A stretch of 5,635 nt of DNA from an uncultured Eubacteriales bacterium. Lineage in GTDB: Bacteria > Bacillota > Clostridia > Oscillospirales > Acutalibacteraceae. The notes under the pieces are model-generated. The model was not told where the DNA came from. It saw nothing but the letters and a program-made list of their open reading frames with translations, and made no database searches. The DNA lies in contig ONNU01000312.1 in the NCBI GenBank assembly GCA_900319255.1, forward strand, positions 1 through 5,635. The letters are read 5' to 3'. Shown one piece after another: positions 1 through 5,524 of this stretch; the stretch's first letter is position 1, and the number at the start of each line of letters is the position of its first letter. A program made the translations under genes and the position numbers.

Positions 1-76
1 ACCTTAAGAGGGGGGCGCAGCCCACCTCTTGTGGGTCTCCTCTTTTGTCCGCAGCGGCAAAGCCGCTGCCCCCGGA
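1..76. repeat. Cluster of short GC-rich palindromes at the left edge
   Basis: Three hairpins are packed together. One pairs AAGAGG (6-11) with CCTCTT (25-30) and contains an inner GGGC/GCCC stem (13-16 with 20-23). A competing one pairs CCCAC (21-25) with GTGGG (31-35). The third is a perfect 8-bp stem, GCAGCGGC (51-58) with GCCGCTGC (62-69), around an AAA loop. No coding frame covers them. They could be terminators of a gene beyond the left edge, since TCTTTT follows on the plus strand at 41-46, or a dispersed intergenic palindromic repeat. The palindromes are directly visible; the role is inferred. Confidence 0.5.
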
Positions 77-233
77 AGAAGCCAGCAAACAATAGAAGCC
101 AGGAAGTAAAGAATAACTCCCGAATCCGTTTTTCTGCTTTTTAATGTATAAAGCCACTCATGAATACAGTAGTTTTTATAGTTTCGCCGTTGAGTTTCAC
201 GGATTCAGGTTATAGATAAAAATACCGGTCAGC
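77..233. other. Non-coding spacer with a long-range inverted repeat
   Basis: This AT-rich stretch lies beyond the end of fabV. No credible gene is visible; the longest ATG-led frame on the plus strand is 23 codons (144-215) and has no convincing ribosome site. An 8-bp inverted repeat, GAATCCGT (122-129) with ACGGATTC (199-206), encloses about 69 nt. It could mark a small degenerate element or be chance. I see no strong promoter in either direction. Confidence 0.4.
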
Positions 234-266
234 AAAAGCGGCAGGCGTGCTTGTGCTTACCTGCCG
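234..266 (-). terminator. Probable Rho-independent terminator after fabV
   Basis: On the minus strand a 7-bp perfect stem, CGGCAGG (266-260) with CCTGCCG (245-239), closes a 14-nt loop and is followed by CTTTTG, giving a short run of four T (237-234). It starts 8 nt past the fabV stop codon, which is where a terminator should be. The long loop and short T-tract make it weaker than a textbook example. Confidence 0.6.
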
Positions 267-274
267 GCTGATCC

Positions 275-1453
275 TTACCCGATGCTTGGTATCATTACAG
301 CAGGGTCTGTATCTGCTTCGTAATCAACGCCCTCTGCGCCAAAGCCGAAAAGCTTGTAGAAATCCTCGTTATATCCGGCAAGATCTGCATGATCAGAAAG
401 ATTCTCTGTGGTTATCTCTGTCCAGAGCTTATGTACCTCGCTCTGTATCTCCTCACCCATTTCAAGATCATCCATCCTGATCCTGCCCTCATCATCAGTA
501 ACAGGAACAGAAGCGTAAAGCTTCTCATTGAACAATCTGCACATCTGCTCGATACATCCCTCATGCACTCCCTTTGCCTTCATTACCATGTAAAGAATGG
601 AAATGTAAAGGGGAACGATGGGAATAGCTGCGCTTGACTGTGTGACCAGAGCCTTGTTCACGGAAATATATGCCTTTACTCTGCCCTCAGCTGTCATTTC
701 CTTTGCTGTGGCAAAAAGATGATCCTTTGCCTTGCCGATTGAGCCGTCTGCATACATGGGATGAGTTATATCAGGTCCTATGTAGGAATATGCTGCTGTT
801 ACTGCGTTTTCCTCCAGAACGCCGGCTTCATCCAGAGCCTTGATCCAGTCCTTCCAGTCCTCACCGCCCATTACCTTCACAGTAGCATTGATCTCATCCT
901 CAGTTGCAGGCTCAACGGTGATATCGCTTACGGTTTCATCCTTGAGATTGATGGTCTTGTTGGTATAGGACTCGCCGACGGTCTTGAGAACAGATGTATA
1001 CATCGTTCCGTCTGCGGTGGTTCTTCTCGGAGCTGCAAGACTGTATATAACGCAGTCCACCTTGCCCAGATCCTTTTTGATAAGCTCAATGACCTGATCC
1101 TTGATCTCCTTTGAATAAGCGTCGCCGTTCACTGTCTTTGCATAAAGTCCGTCCTCAGAAGCTATCTCCTCAAATGCAGCTGTATTGTACCAGCCTGATG
1201 AAGCAGTCCTTGCGCCGGAAGCCGGCTTGTCAAAGATAACTCCGATAGTAGCTGCGCCGTAGGAATATGCAGCCGATATCCTTGAAGCAAGACCGTAGCC
1301 CATTGATGCGCCGATAACAAGAACCTTTTTCGGTCCCTTTTCGCTGTGGGGCTGAGCCTTGACATATTCGATCTGTGAGCGCACAAGAGCCTTGCAGCCC
1401 TCCGGATGCGCAGTCGTGCAGATAAAGCCTCTTACCTTTGGTTTGATTATCAT
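275..1453 (-). CDS. fabV: FabV/Ter-family NADH-dependent trans-2-enoyl reductase
   Basis: The enzyme reduces the trans-2 double bond of enoyl-ACP or enoyl-CoA in the cytoplasm with NADH, the last step of each fatty-acid elongation round (FabV) or of short-chain acyl-CoA formation (Ter). At 392 aa it is full length for the family (about 400). Residues 1-30 match the family N-terminus (MIIKPKVRGFICTTAHPEG). The Rossmann glycine motif GASMGYG is at 48-54. Acidic Asp75 sits where the family selects NADH, and the SGWYNTAAF block is at 86-94. The catalytic pair Tyr233 and Lys242 has the FabV/Ter Tyr-x8-Lys spacing, and the VNKALVTQSSAAIP loop (264-277) follows. The ATG has an AAAGGA ribosome site 10 nt upstream. 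It is the last gene of the same-strand series, 60 nt after a lipoprotein gene, and a hairpin follows it. FabV and Ter cannot be told apart from sequence alone. FabV enzymes are known to tolerate triclosan. The family call is very secure. Confidence 0.95.
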   Translation of the reverse strand: MIIKPKVRGFICTTAHPEGCKALVRSQIEYVKAQPHSEKGPKKVLVIGASMGYGLASRISAAYSYGAATIGVIFDKPASGARTASSGWYNTAAFEEIASEDGLYAKTVNGDAYSKEIKDQVIELIKKDLGKVDCVIYSLAAPRRTTADGTMYTSVLKTVGESYTNKTINLKDETVSDITVEPATEDEINATVKVMGGEDWKDWIKALDEAGVLEENAVTAAYSYIGPDITHPMYADGSIGKAKDHLFATAKEMTAEGRVKAYISVNKALVTQSSAAIPIVPLYISILYMVMKAKGVHEGCIEQMCRLFNEKLYASVPVTDDEGRIRMDDLEMGEEIQSEVHKLWTEITTENLSDHADLAGYNEDFYKLFGFGAEGVDYEADTDPAVMIPSIG

Positions 1454-1473
1454 GTTGTTTCATCCTTTCATAT

Positions 1474-1502
1474 ATTATCAGGCGTTTTTAAAACGCAAAT
1501 CT
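1474..1502 (-). promoter_or_regulatory. Possible fabV promoter with a 7-bp palindrome
   Basis: The 60-nt gap before fabV holds GATAAT (1479-1474), a 5/6 match to the -10 box. The sequence 17 nt further upstream (AGATTT, 1502-1497) is a poor -35. Between them is a perfect inverted repeat, GCGTTTT-A-AAAACGC on the minus strand (1496-1482). No T-run follows the palindrome on the minus strand, so it does not look like a terminator of the preceding gene and could be an operator. The predicted transcript would have a leader of only about 15-20 nt. fabV may equally be read through from upstream. Confidence 0.3.
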
Positions 1503-1513
1503 GTCTGTTCCTC

Positions 1514-2323
1514 TTACATCTGAACATACTCATGCTTTTCATTGTCAAGCACGAAGATCCTTCCCGAATCATCCGCAGCAGCGTAAACCGCCGAGCTGAA
1601 CCCGGTGGAGCCTTTGTAGCAAAGCATGGGGGTTATACCGTAGCAGTCAACGCTTTTCTTTGTGATAAGCTCGTCATTGAACTGGTAGGTATAATCAATA
1701 AGCTCCTCCTCGGGGGCAAGCTTTTTCTTATCCTTTTCAAGCACCGAGAACAAAGCATCCACCGCTGTGATCTTAGCGCCCTTGTACATTTCCTCAGCGG
1801 TCTTATCGCTGCCGGCTTCATCCATAGCCACCGTTTTATATGTATTTGAAGCATCAAGACGATAAACAGCGCTGCCGTCACAGGCCGCGATTATATCCGA
1901 GCCTACAAATACCTTCTGCTTATCCTTTTCAGCATAGAATCTGAAGGAATAGAATTTCTTATTATTATAATCCACCGTGCCGGTATAGAATTTCTTGAAA
2001 TCAGCTGTCTTTCCCGGCAGATACATACGGCTGCTGCTGCATGAATCAATGATCTTTTCCGTTTCCTCTCTGGAAATGCCCAGATCGGACGGAAATTCCG
2101 CCTCCTGCGCCGGACGGTGGATAACATCCTTTTTATCAGGCGCAGACGGAGCCTCGCTTCCGTCAAGGTTGTAATTGATAACCACATTTCCGGAGGAGTC
2201 CTCAAAAATGGACGGCTCCAGACCTGTATCAACATTTTCATCAGCGCCTCCTGATGAGCACGCTGTAAGCATACACATACATCCTGCAAGCAAAGCTGTC
2301 AATAATATTCTTTTCAGTTTCAT
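1514..2323 (-). CDS. Predicted lipoprotein of unknown function
   Basis: I do not recognise this 269-aa protein. It has a lipoprotein signal: basic MKLKR, a hydrophobic stretch and lipobox LTAC ending at Cys22, so it should be exported and lipid-anchored outside the membrane. Residues 23-80 are low-complexity, acidic and proline-containing (a tether). The folded part, about 80-269, alternates Tyr/Phe-rich short strands (YSFRFYAEKDKQ near 125-136) with helical acidic stretches and reads like a mixed alpha/beta extracellular domain. It has several Cys residues (95, 148, and two near the C-terminus in a VDCYGITPMLC segment). The ATG follows AAAGGACAGG at normal spacing. It lies 36 nt after the methyltransferase gene and 60 nt before fabV, so it is probably co-transcribed with the upstream genes. 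No catalytic motif is visible. Confidence 0.88.
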   Translation of the reverse strand: MKLKRILLTALLAGCMCMLTACSSGGADENVDTGLEPSIFEDSSGNVVINYNLDGSEAPSAPDKKDVIHRPAQEAEFPSDLGISREETEKIIDSCSSSRMYLPGKTADFKKFYTGTVDYNNKKFYSFRFYAEKDKQKVFVGSDIIAACDGSAVYRLDASNTYKTVAMDEAGSDKTAEEMYKGAKITAVDALFSVLEKDKKKLAPEEELIDYTYQFNDELITKKSVDCYGITPMLCYKGSTGFSSAVYAAADDSGRIFVLDNEKHEYVQM

Positions 2324-2359
2324 ATTTCCTGTCCTTTTTCCTTTCGGTATATTCTGATC

Positions 2360-3184
2360 TCATCGCCTTTTTGCAAGCGCCCTGATCTTATAATTTACAG
2401 TGATATCCATTTCACTGATATTGTCAAGCCTTTCGCTTTGTTCCCTGCTTATCCTGTGGGCATGAGGGGTCATTGCAAGAAGGGCTTTTATTTCATCTCC
2501 CGGCAGAGTTATATGCAGCCGCCTGTCATCGCTGTGCAGAAGCTCAAAGCTGTCTGAAAACGGAGACTGCTGCTTATTCTGCTGAAACACCTCGTCATAG
2601 ATAACTCTTTTCAGCTCGATAAGATGCTCCGAGCCGGCGCTGACCTCTATCACTATGCCGCCCTTTTTCAGCACCCGGGCATATTCGTTATCGACAAAAA
2701 GCGAAAACACTGCCGTCATCACATCCACGCTTTCATCCGCAAGGGGAAGATGAGACGCTGTAGCCACCGTCCATAATATATCACGGCTTCTCTGGCAGCA
2801 CATTCTTGCGGCTTCCTTTGCGATATCAATTCCGATATATTCGCCCTTACATACGGAGCTGAGCTTTGCTGTATAATAGCCCTCTCCGCAGCCGATATCC
2901 GCTGTCACCCTGCTGTCTGAGGGGGGAGCATATTTATTTATCAGCTGAGCGATATCCATGCACACCGGTTCATAATATCCCTTGTCAAGAAACTCCCTTC
3001 TTGCCGAAAGCATGGTCTTTGTATCCCCCGGCGAAAGGGAATGCTTATTCTGAACGGGAAGAAGGTTGATATAGCCCTGTCTTGCTGTATCGAAGCAGTG
3101 GCGCTTCGGGCAGACATAGCTTTTTTCATTTTTTACGAGCCTGCCGGAGCAGACCGGACAGATCAGTTTAATCTTACTTTCCAG
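2360..3184 (-). CDS. rlmA: RlmA-type 23S rRNA (guanine-N1)-methyltransferase, CTG start
   Basis: The predicted protein uses S-adenosylmethionine to methylate N1 of a guanine in 23S rRNA helix 35. RlmA(I) acts on G745 in Gram-negatives and RlmA(II)/TlrB on G748 in Gram-positives. The first ATG in frame is at 3013, but the frame stays open upstream and encodes the family's zinc finger. Counting from a CTG at 3184, the ligands are Cys9, Cys12, Cys25 and His29, with the same spacing as E. coli RlmA Cys5/Cys8/Cys21/His25. The family block GYINLLPVQNKHS follows at 37-49 and ARREFLDKGYYEPV at about 61-74. The SAM-binding motif DIGCGEGYY is at 96-104. Total length is 274 aa, against 269 in E. coli. 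No ATG, GTG or TTG exists in frame between the upstream stop (3203) and Cys9. CTG 3184 lies 8 nt after a perfect AAGGAGG. The gene starts 13 nt after the SprT-like gene. Function is secure; the exact target base and start codon are inferred. Confidence 0.92.
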   Translation of the reverse strand: MESKIKLICPVCSGRLVKNEKSYVCPKRHCFDTARQGYINLLPVQNKHSLSPGDTKTMLSARREFLDKGYYEPVCMDIAQLINKYAPPSDSRVTADIGCGEGYYTAKLSSVCKGEYIGIDIAKEAARMCCQRSRDILWTVATASHLPLADESVDVMTAVFSLFVDNEYARVLKKGGIVIEVSAGSEHLIELKRVIYDEVFQQNKQQSPFSDSFELLHSDDRRLHITLPGDEIKALLAMTPHAHRISREQSERLDNISEMDITVNYKIRALAKRR

Positions 3185-3192
3185 GGCTGACG

Positions 3193-3200
3193 CCTCCTTA
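3193..3200 (-). promoter_or_regulatory. Strong ribosome-binding site that sets a CTG start
   Basis: The minus strand reads TAAGGAGG, whose TAA is the stop codon of the SprT-like gene. Eight nucleotides (CGTCAGCC) separate it from CTG at 3184-3182. The ATG at 3013 has only GGGGG 11 nt upstream and no proper site. The near-consensus SD therefore decides the start of the methyltransferase at a rare codon. Confidence 0.75.
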
Positions 3201-3854
3201 TTTCAGCCGCGCAAGCTTACCTCCGCAGCTGCATCTGTAGCGCGAGGGATACCTGACGACGCTGCTCATTCTTTCGCGGCGGATCACAGCCCTGCATTTT
3301 GTACATACAAGCAGATAACCTGTGATCCCGTCCAGCTCCGGCGCAGCTTCTTTTGCCGGCTGCTGACCCTTGAGATAAAGCTCTCCGCCGCAGCTGCATC
3401 TGTAGCGCGAGGGATCTCTGGTAACAGCGCTTTGTCTTGTGCGCGGGAACTCCCCGCCGCATTTTTTGCATACGAGTATATATTTAGCATTTTCCCTGCC
3501 GCTTTTAACGCCCATTTCCTCCGGGTCGCTGGTGCGGCTGATATTATATCCGAAAGCGGCATTCATCATTGCCGCATATTTTTTGAAAAGCTCCCCGTGA
3601 TTCAGACAGCCCCTGCAGGTATGTATTATCTCATGCGCAAGGGTCTGGCGGCAGGCTGTCTCCGGCGCATCTGTCAGCCTTGAGGATAATTCGATAACGA
3701 AGCTGCTGCTTTCTCTTTTCTGTATGCAGCAGCCCAGACGGGTCTTTGCTCGGCTGTTTATCCTTACATGAGGGTCTATCCTGTCTGAAACGGGTATTTT
3801 CAGACTTTTCGCTTCGCTGATCACCAGCGTCAGCAGTCTGTCAAAATCATTCAT
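3198..3854 (-). CDS. SprT-like zinc metallopeptidase with two tandem zinc ribbons
   Basis: This is a cytoplasmic SprT/Spartan-like predicted protease; eukaryotic Spartan (SPRTN) cleaves DNA-protein crosslinks, while bacterial SprT proteins are poorly characterised. Counting from ATG 3854 (218 aa), the catalytic HEIIH is at 74-78, with Glu75 the likely general base and His86 (NHGELFK) the third zinc ligand, as in the family pattern HExxH...H..F. Two C-terminal zinc ribbons follow: Cys129/132/153/155 and Cys184/187/208/210. They are 55 residues apart and both end in a PSRYRCSCGG segment. SprT proteins normally carry one ribbon, so the second is an internal duplication. The ATG shares one base with the preceding stop (TGATG). 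An in-frame TTG one codon earlier (3857), 7 nt from GAGG, is an alternative start. Tight coupling to the tRNA deacylase and rRNA methylase suggests shared expression, not necessarily shared function. Confidence 0.88.
   Translation of the reverse strand: MNDFDRLLTLVISEAKSLKIPVSDRIDPHVRINSRAKTRLGCCIQKRESSSFVIELSSRLTDAPETACRQTLAHEIIHTCRGCLNHGELFKKYAAMMNAAFGYNISRTSDPEEMGVKSGRENAKYILVCKKCGGEFPRTRQSAVTRDPSRYRCSCGGELYLKGQQPAKEAAPELDGITGYLLVCTKCRAVIRRERMSSVVRYPSRYRCSCGGKLARLK
3223..3250 (-). repeat. 28-bp direct repeat, copy B (second zinc ribbon)
   Basis: This stretch is identical to 3388-3415, 165 bp (55 codons) away. It encodes the PSRYRCSCGG end of the second zinc ribbon of the SprT-like protein. 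Identity at every base, including silent positions, points to a recent duplication or to gene conversion between the ribbons. Confidence 0.9.
3388..3415 (-). repeat. 28-bp direct repeat, copy A (first zinc ribbon)
   Basis: This is the identical partner of 3223-3250, in the same reading frame. It encodes the end of the first zinc ribbon. Sequence on either side of the repeat diverges, so only this core is kept identical. Confidence 0.9.
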
Positions 3855-4384
3855 CAAAGCTCAACCTCTGTATATTCATGTCCAAGCGCAGGAATAACCT
3901 TCTCCGTCAGATCGGAGGTACTGAATTTCACGCTTGAAGTATTTCTGCACGGATGGCATCCGAAGCTTTCCTTCCCGAGAACATCCTTATCAATAAGAAG
4001 CCTTACTCTTTTATCCCTGTCGTTCATAAGCCCCAGCACACTCACTGAGCCGGGGGTCACTCCCAGCAGCTCCTTCATATGCACCTCTCCCGCAAAAGAA
4101 AGTCTTGAGCTGCCTATCTCTTTGGAAAGGTCTTTTGTTTTGAAGGGCTTATCTCCCGGCATCAGCAGAAGATAAAAGCTTGTTTTCTGACGGTTGCACA
4201 GAAAAAGGTTCTTGCAGATCTCCGTGTCAAGCTGCCTTTCTATCTCCTGGCAAGCCTCCATTGTAAAGGCTGCTTCATGGTCAAGTCTGGTATAACCGAC
4301 CCCCAGCCCGTCAAGAAGCTTATAGCAGGACATTTCCTCCGGCGCTCTGCCCTCAGCTCCGGTTTTTTCTGAATTATTTATCAT
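3854..4384 (-). CDS. YbaK/ProX-type aminoacyl-tRNA(Pro) editing deacylase
   Basis: A free-standing trans-editing domain of the YbaK/ProRS-INS superfamily. It hydrolyses mischarged tRNA in the cytoplasm and so protects translation fidelity. Residues 20-50 give the helical start and the His36-Glu-Ala-Ala-Phe-Thr-Met-Glu segment, matching the family H.p..T.ee pattern. CKNLFL (57-62) holds Lys58, at the position of the conserved functional lysine. Then come YLLLMPGDK (71-79), the LGVTPGSVSVLGL substrate-pocket loop (107-119) and CHPCRNTSSVKFS (143-155), matching the family fHP..Nt.t..is block. Its 176 aa length fits single-domain PrdX/ProXp-ala proteins, whose substrate is Ala-tRNA(Pro). Cys-tRNA(Pro) (true YbaK) is less likely from motif pattern but not excluded. 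The ATG overlaps the acetyltransferase stop (ATGA) and has AAGGTG upstream, so translation is probably coupled. Confidence 0.9.
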   Translation of the reverse strand: MINNSEKTGAEGRAPEEMSCYKLLDGLGVGYTRLDHEAAFTMEACQEIERQLDTEICKNLFLCNRQKTSFYLLLMPGDKPFKTKDLSKEIGSSRLSFAGEVHMKELLGVTPGSVSVLGLMNDRDKRVRLLIDKDVLGKESFGCHPCRNTSSVKFSTSDLTEKVIPALGHEYTEVEL

Positions 4385-4983
4385 TCTTTCACCTTATCGT
4401 TTCTGGTATTATTTTTCCTGTTATAAAATCTTTCCCAGAGCTGTTCATCCGTAGGTATATCAGATGTGCTGCCCAGCTCCATACGGCGTTTCTGATGCAG
4501 CCTCTCAAACGACCCGATCACCCTTGCAGGATTTCCGCCGACGATAGTCCCCGGCTCAACATCCTTTGTGACAACGCTCCCTGCTGCAACGATGGCATCG
4601 GGTCCGATAGACACATCGCCTATCAGAATGGAATTTCCTCCGATAAAGCAGTTATCATGTATTTCGATGCAGCCCCTATGGGGGATATAATTTTCCTGAT
4701 CCATGGTCTGGAACATCATATTTATAACATCATGGGTATAGAATGTCACCTTTGCCGCAATGCGCACATTATTATGTATCTTTACAAGTCCCGGCTCATT
4801 CGGGATCGTATTCGGCTGATACAGGACATTATCCCCGAGCATTGCAAAGACCTTCTTTTTCCTCAGCCATTTCATTTTTGCATTCTGACCCAAAAGGCTT
4901 GTTATGAAAAAGCTCGTTTTCATGCTCTTTACTCTTTTCAGCCTTTTTCTATATTCCTTATCATATAATTCCGGCTTTTTCAT
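4381..4983 (-). CDS. Left-handed beta-helix (hexapeptide-repeat) O-acetyltransferase
   Basis: A 200-aa acyltransferase of the LbH/WbbJ-maltose acetyltransferase type, expected to move acetyl from acetyl-CoA to a sugar or similar hydroxyl in the cytoplasm. The acceptor is unknown. A basic helical N-terminus (1-50, many Lys/Arg) precedes hexapeptide coils from about 66 to 148, including IHNNVRIAAKVTF, IHDNCFIGGNSILIG and VSIGPDAIVAAGSVV. The probable catalytic His84 is in the FYTHD motif of the family. The CoA-side ending GGNPARVIG (149-157) is typical. I start it at ATG 4983, which has GAGGG 5 nt upstream. A longer frame opens at 5073 but would overlap the preceding lipoprotein gene by 53 nt and adds 30 basic residues not expected in the family. 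It lies 37 nt after the small lipoprotein gene and overlaps the deacylase gene by 4 nt. Confidence 0.9.
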   Translation of the reverse strand: MKKPELYDKEYRKRLKRVKSMKTSFFITSLLGQNAKMKWLRKKKVFAMLGDNVLYQPNTIPNEPGLVKIHNNVRIAAKVTFYTHDVINMMFQTMDQENYIPHRGCIEIHDNCFIGGNSILIGDVSIGPDAIVAAGSVVTKDVEPGTIVGGNPARVIGSFERLHQKRRMELGSTSDIPTDEQLWERFYNRKNNTRNDKVKE

Positions 4984-5020
4984 CTGATCCCTCTTTTTCC
5001 TGATAATACGCAGCCTGCGC

Positions 5021-5296
5021 TTACTGTCCGCTGCCCTGATTCTGGAACTGGGAAACTGCACCCTCGACACCATTGCGTATATCGCTTACTGTACTTTCAA
5101 GATTGCTTGCAGCCTCCTGAAATTCAGATGTATGCTCGTTCAGCTCGCTTCCGATATCCTGTGCCTCGCTCATAAGGCTTGTGATATTGCTTGCAAAATC
5201 ATCCTGAGCTTCCTTATATTCATTACAGGAGCAAAGCGCCATTGCTGCAACAACTCCGGCTGTAACTGCTGCGATCAGCATTATTTTCTTTTTCAT
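5021..5296 (-). CDS. Small coiled-coil lipoprotein, unknown function
   Basis: A 91-aa protein that I do not recognise. It has a clear export signal: MKKK, a hydrophobic Ala/Val-rich core (5-21), then LCSC with Cys24 as the probable lipidated residue. The -2 Cys is unusual for a lipobox; Cys22 fits worse because Leu precedes it. The mature part (25-84) is almost wholly helical and polar, with hydrophobic residues at roughly heptad spacing (ITSLMSEAQDIGSELNEH and later SNLESTVSDI), suggesting a coiled coil or helical bundle on the outer face of the membrane. The tail is Gln/Gly/Ser-rich. A GGGAGAGG ribosome site lies 8 nt before the ATG. It is the first gene after the best promoter in the window, so it probably heads the operon. 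Confidence 0.82.
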   Translation of the reverse strand: MKKKIMLIAAVTAGVVAAMALCSCNEYKEAQDDFASNITSLMSEAQDIGSELNEHTSEFQEAASNLESTVSDIRNGVEGAVSQFQNQGSGQ

Positions 5297-5416
5297 GATA
5301 TGTACCTCTCCCTTCGCATCATTCAGGCGGTAATGGCAGGCATTCCATTTCGTAAGCCTGTTCTCCGGATCAGCCGCTATACGCTTCGTTCTTTCCGCGC
5401 AAAAGCAGTATCCGCT
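5297..5416 (-). other. Predicted 5' leader of the operon
   Basis: If transcription starts about 7 nt after the -10 box, the leader is about 120 nt. It contains a modest 5-bp hairpin (CAGGC 5360-5356 with GCCTG 5341-5337 on the minus strand, 14-nt loop) and then the ribosome site. I see no recognised riboswitch fold, no leader peptide with a convincing ribosome site and no attenuator T-run. Confidence 0.35.
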
Positions 5417-5422
5417 CTTTTA

Positions 5423-5451
5423 AATATATCACAACCGCCCGTTTAATACAA
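5423..5451 (-). promoter_or_regulatory. Extended -10 sigma-A promoter for the operon
   Basis: On the minus strand the -10 is TATATT (5428-5423), a 5/6 match. It is preceded by TGA (5431-5429), giving the TGn extended -10. A weak -35, TTGTAT (5451-5446), lies exactly 17 nt upstream. This is the best promoter-like arrangement before the first gene. An overlapping alternative is TTGTGA-16-GATACT. Confidence 0.6.
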
Positions 5452-5463
5452 GGGGAAAACCGA

Positions 5464-5503
5464 ACTATAGTAAGCGGCAAAAGAATTTTTTCTTTGCTAT
5501 AGT
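5464..5503. repeat. AT-rich hairpin with paired CTATAGT copies
   Basis: CTATAGT occurs at 5465-5471 and 5497-5503, exactly 32 nt apart, about three helical turns. Because ACTATAGT is itself a palindrome, the copies act as both direct and inverted repeats. Between them GCAAAAGAA (5477-5485) pairs with TTCTTTGC (5490-5497) with one bulged A. The element lies just upstream of the operon promoter, so it may be a regulator-binding pair or simply a stable hairpin. Confidence 0.45.
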
Positions 5504-5524
5504 CTGAATCCGCTGTTCCACTTT

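Noticed and set aside
144..215. 23-codon plus-strand frame in the left spacer
   Set aside because: It is too short, has no ribosome site and no recognisable product.
1442..1452. TTTGATTATCA resembling half of a FabT box before fabV
   Set aside because: It is simply the fabV start codons for Met-Ile-Ile-Lys, lacks the right half of the FabT consensus and lies downstream of any start site.
1406..1849. 147-codon open frame on the plus strand
   Set aside because: It lies opposite the well-supported lipoprotein and the fabV start; it has no family motif or ribosome site and is an antisense shadow.
2941..3129. 62-codon minus-strand frame beginning MKKAMS
   Set aside because: It is out of frame with the methyltransferase zinc finger and its low-complexity product resembles no family; the RlmA frame explains the region.
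3855..3857. TTG start of the SprT-like gene one codon before ATG 3854
   Set aside because: Its spacing to GAGG (7 nt) is good, but ATG is the commoner start and the protein differs by a single residue, so the ATG was taken.
5009..5020. GCGCAGGCTGCG as a terminator after the small lipoprotein
   Set aside because: The possible stem is 3-4 bp with no T-run, and the next gene starts 37 nt on, so read-through is more likely.
4984..5073. 30-residue N-terminal extension of the acetyltransferase
   Set aside because: It overlaps the small lipoprotein gene by 53 nt, while ATG 4983 has a clear GAGGG ribosome site and gives the usual family start.
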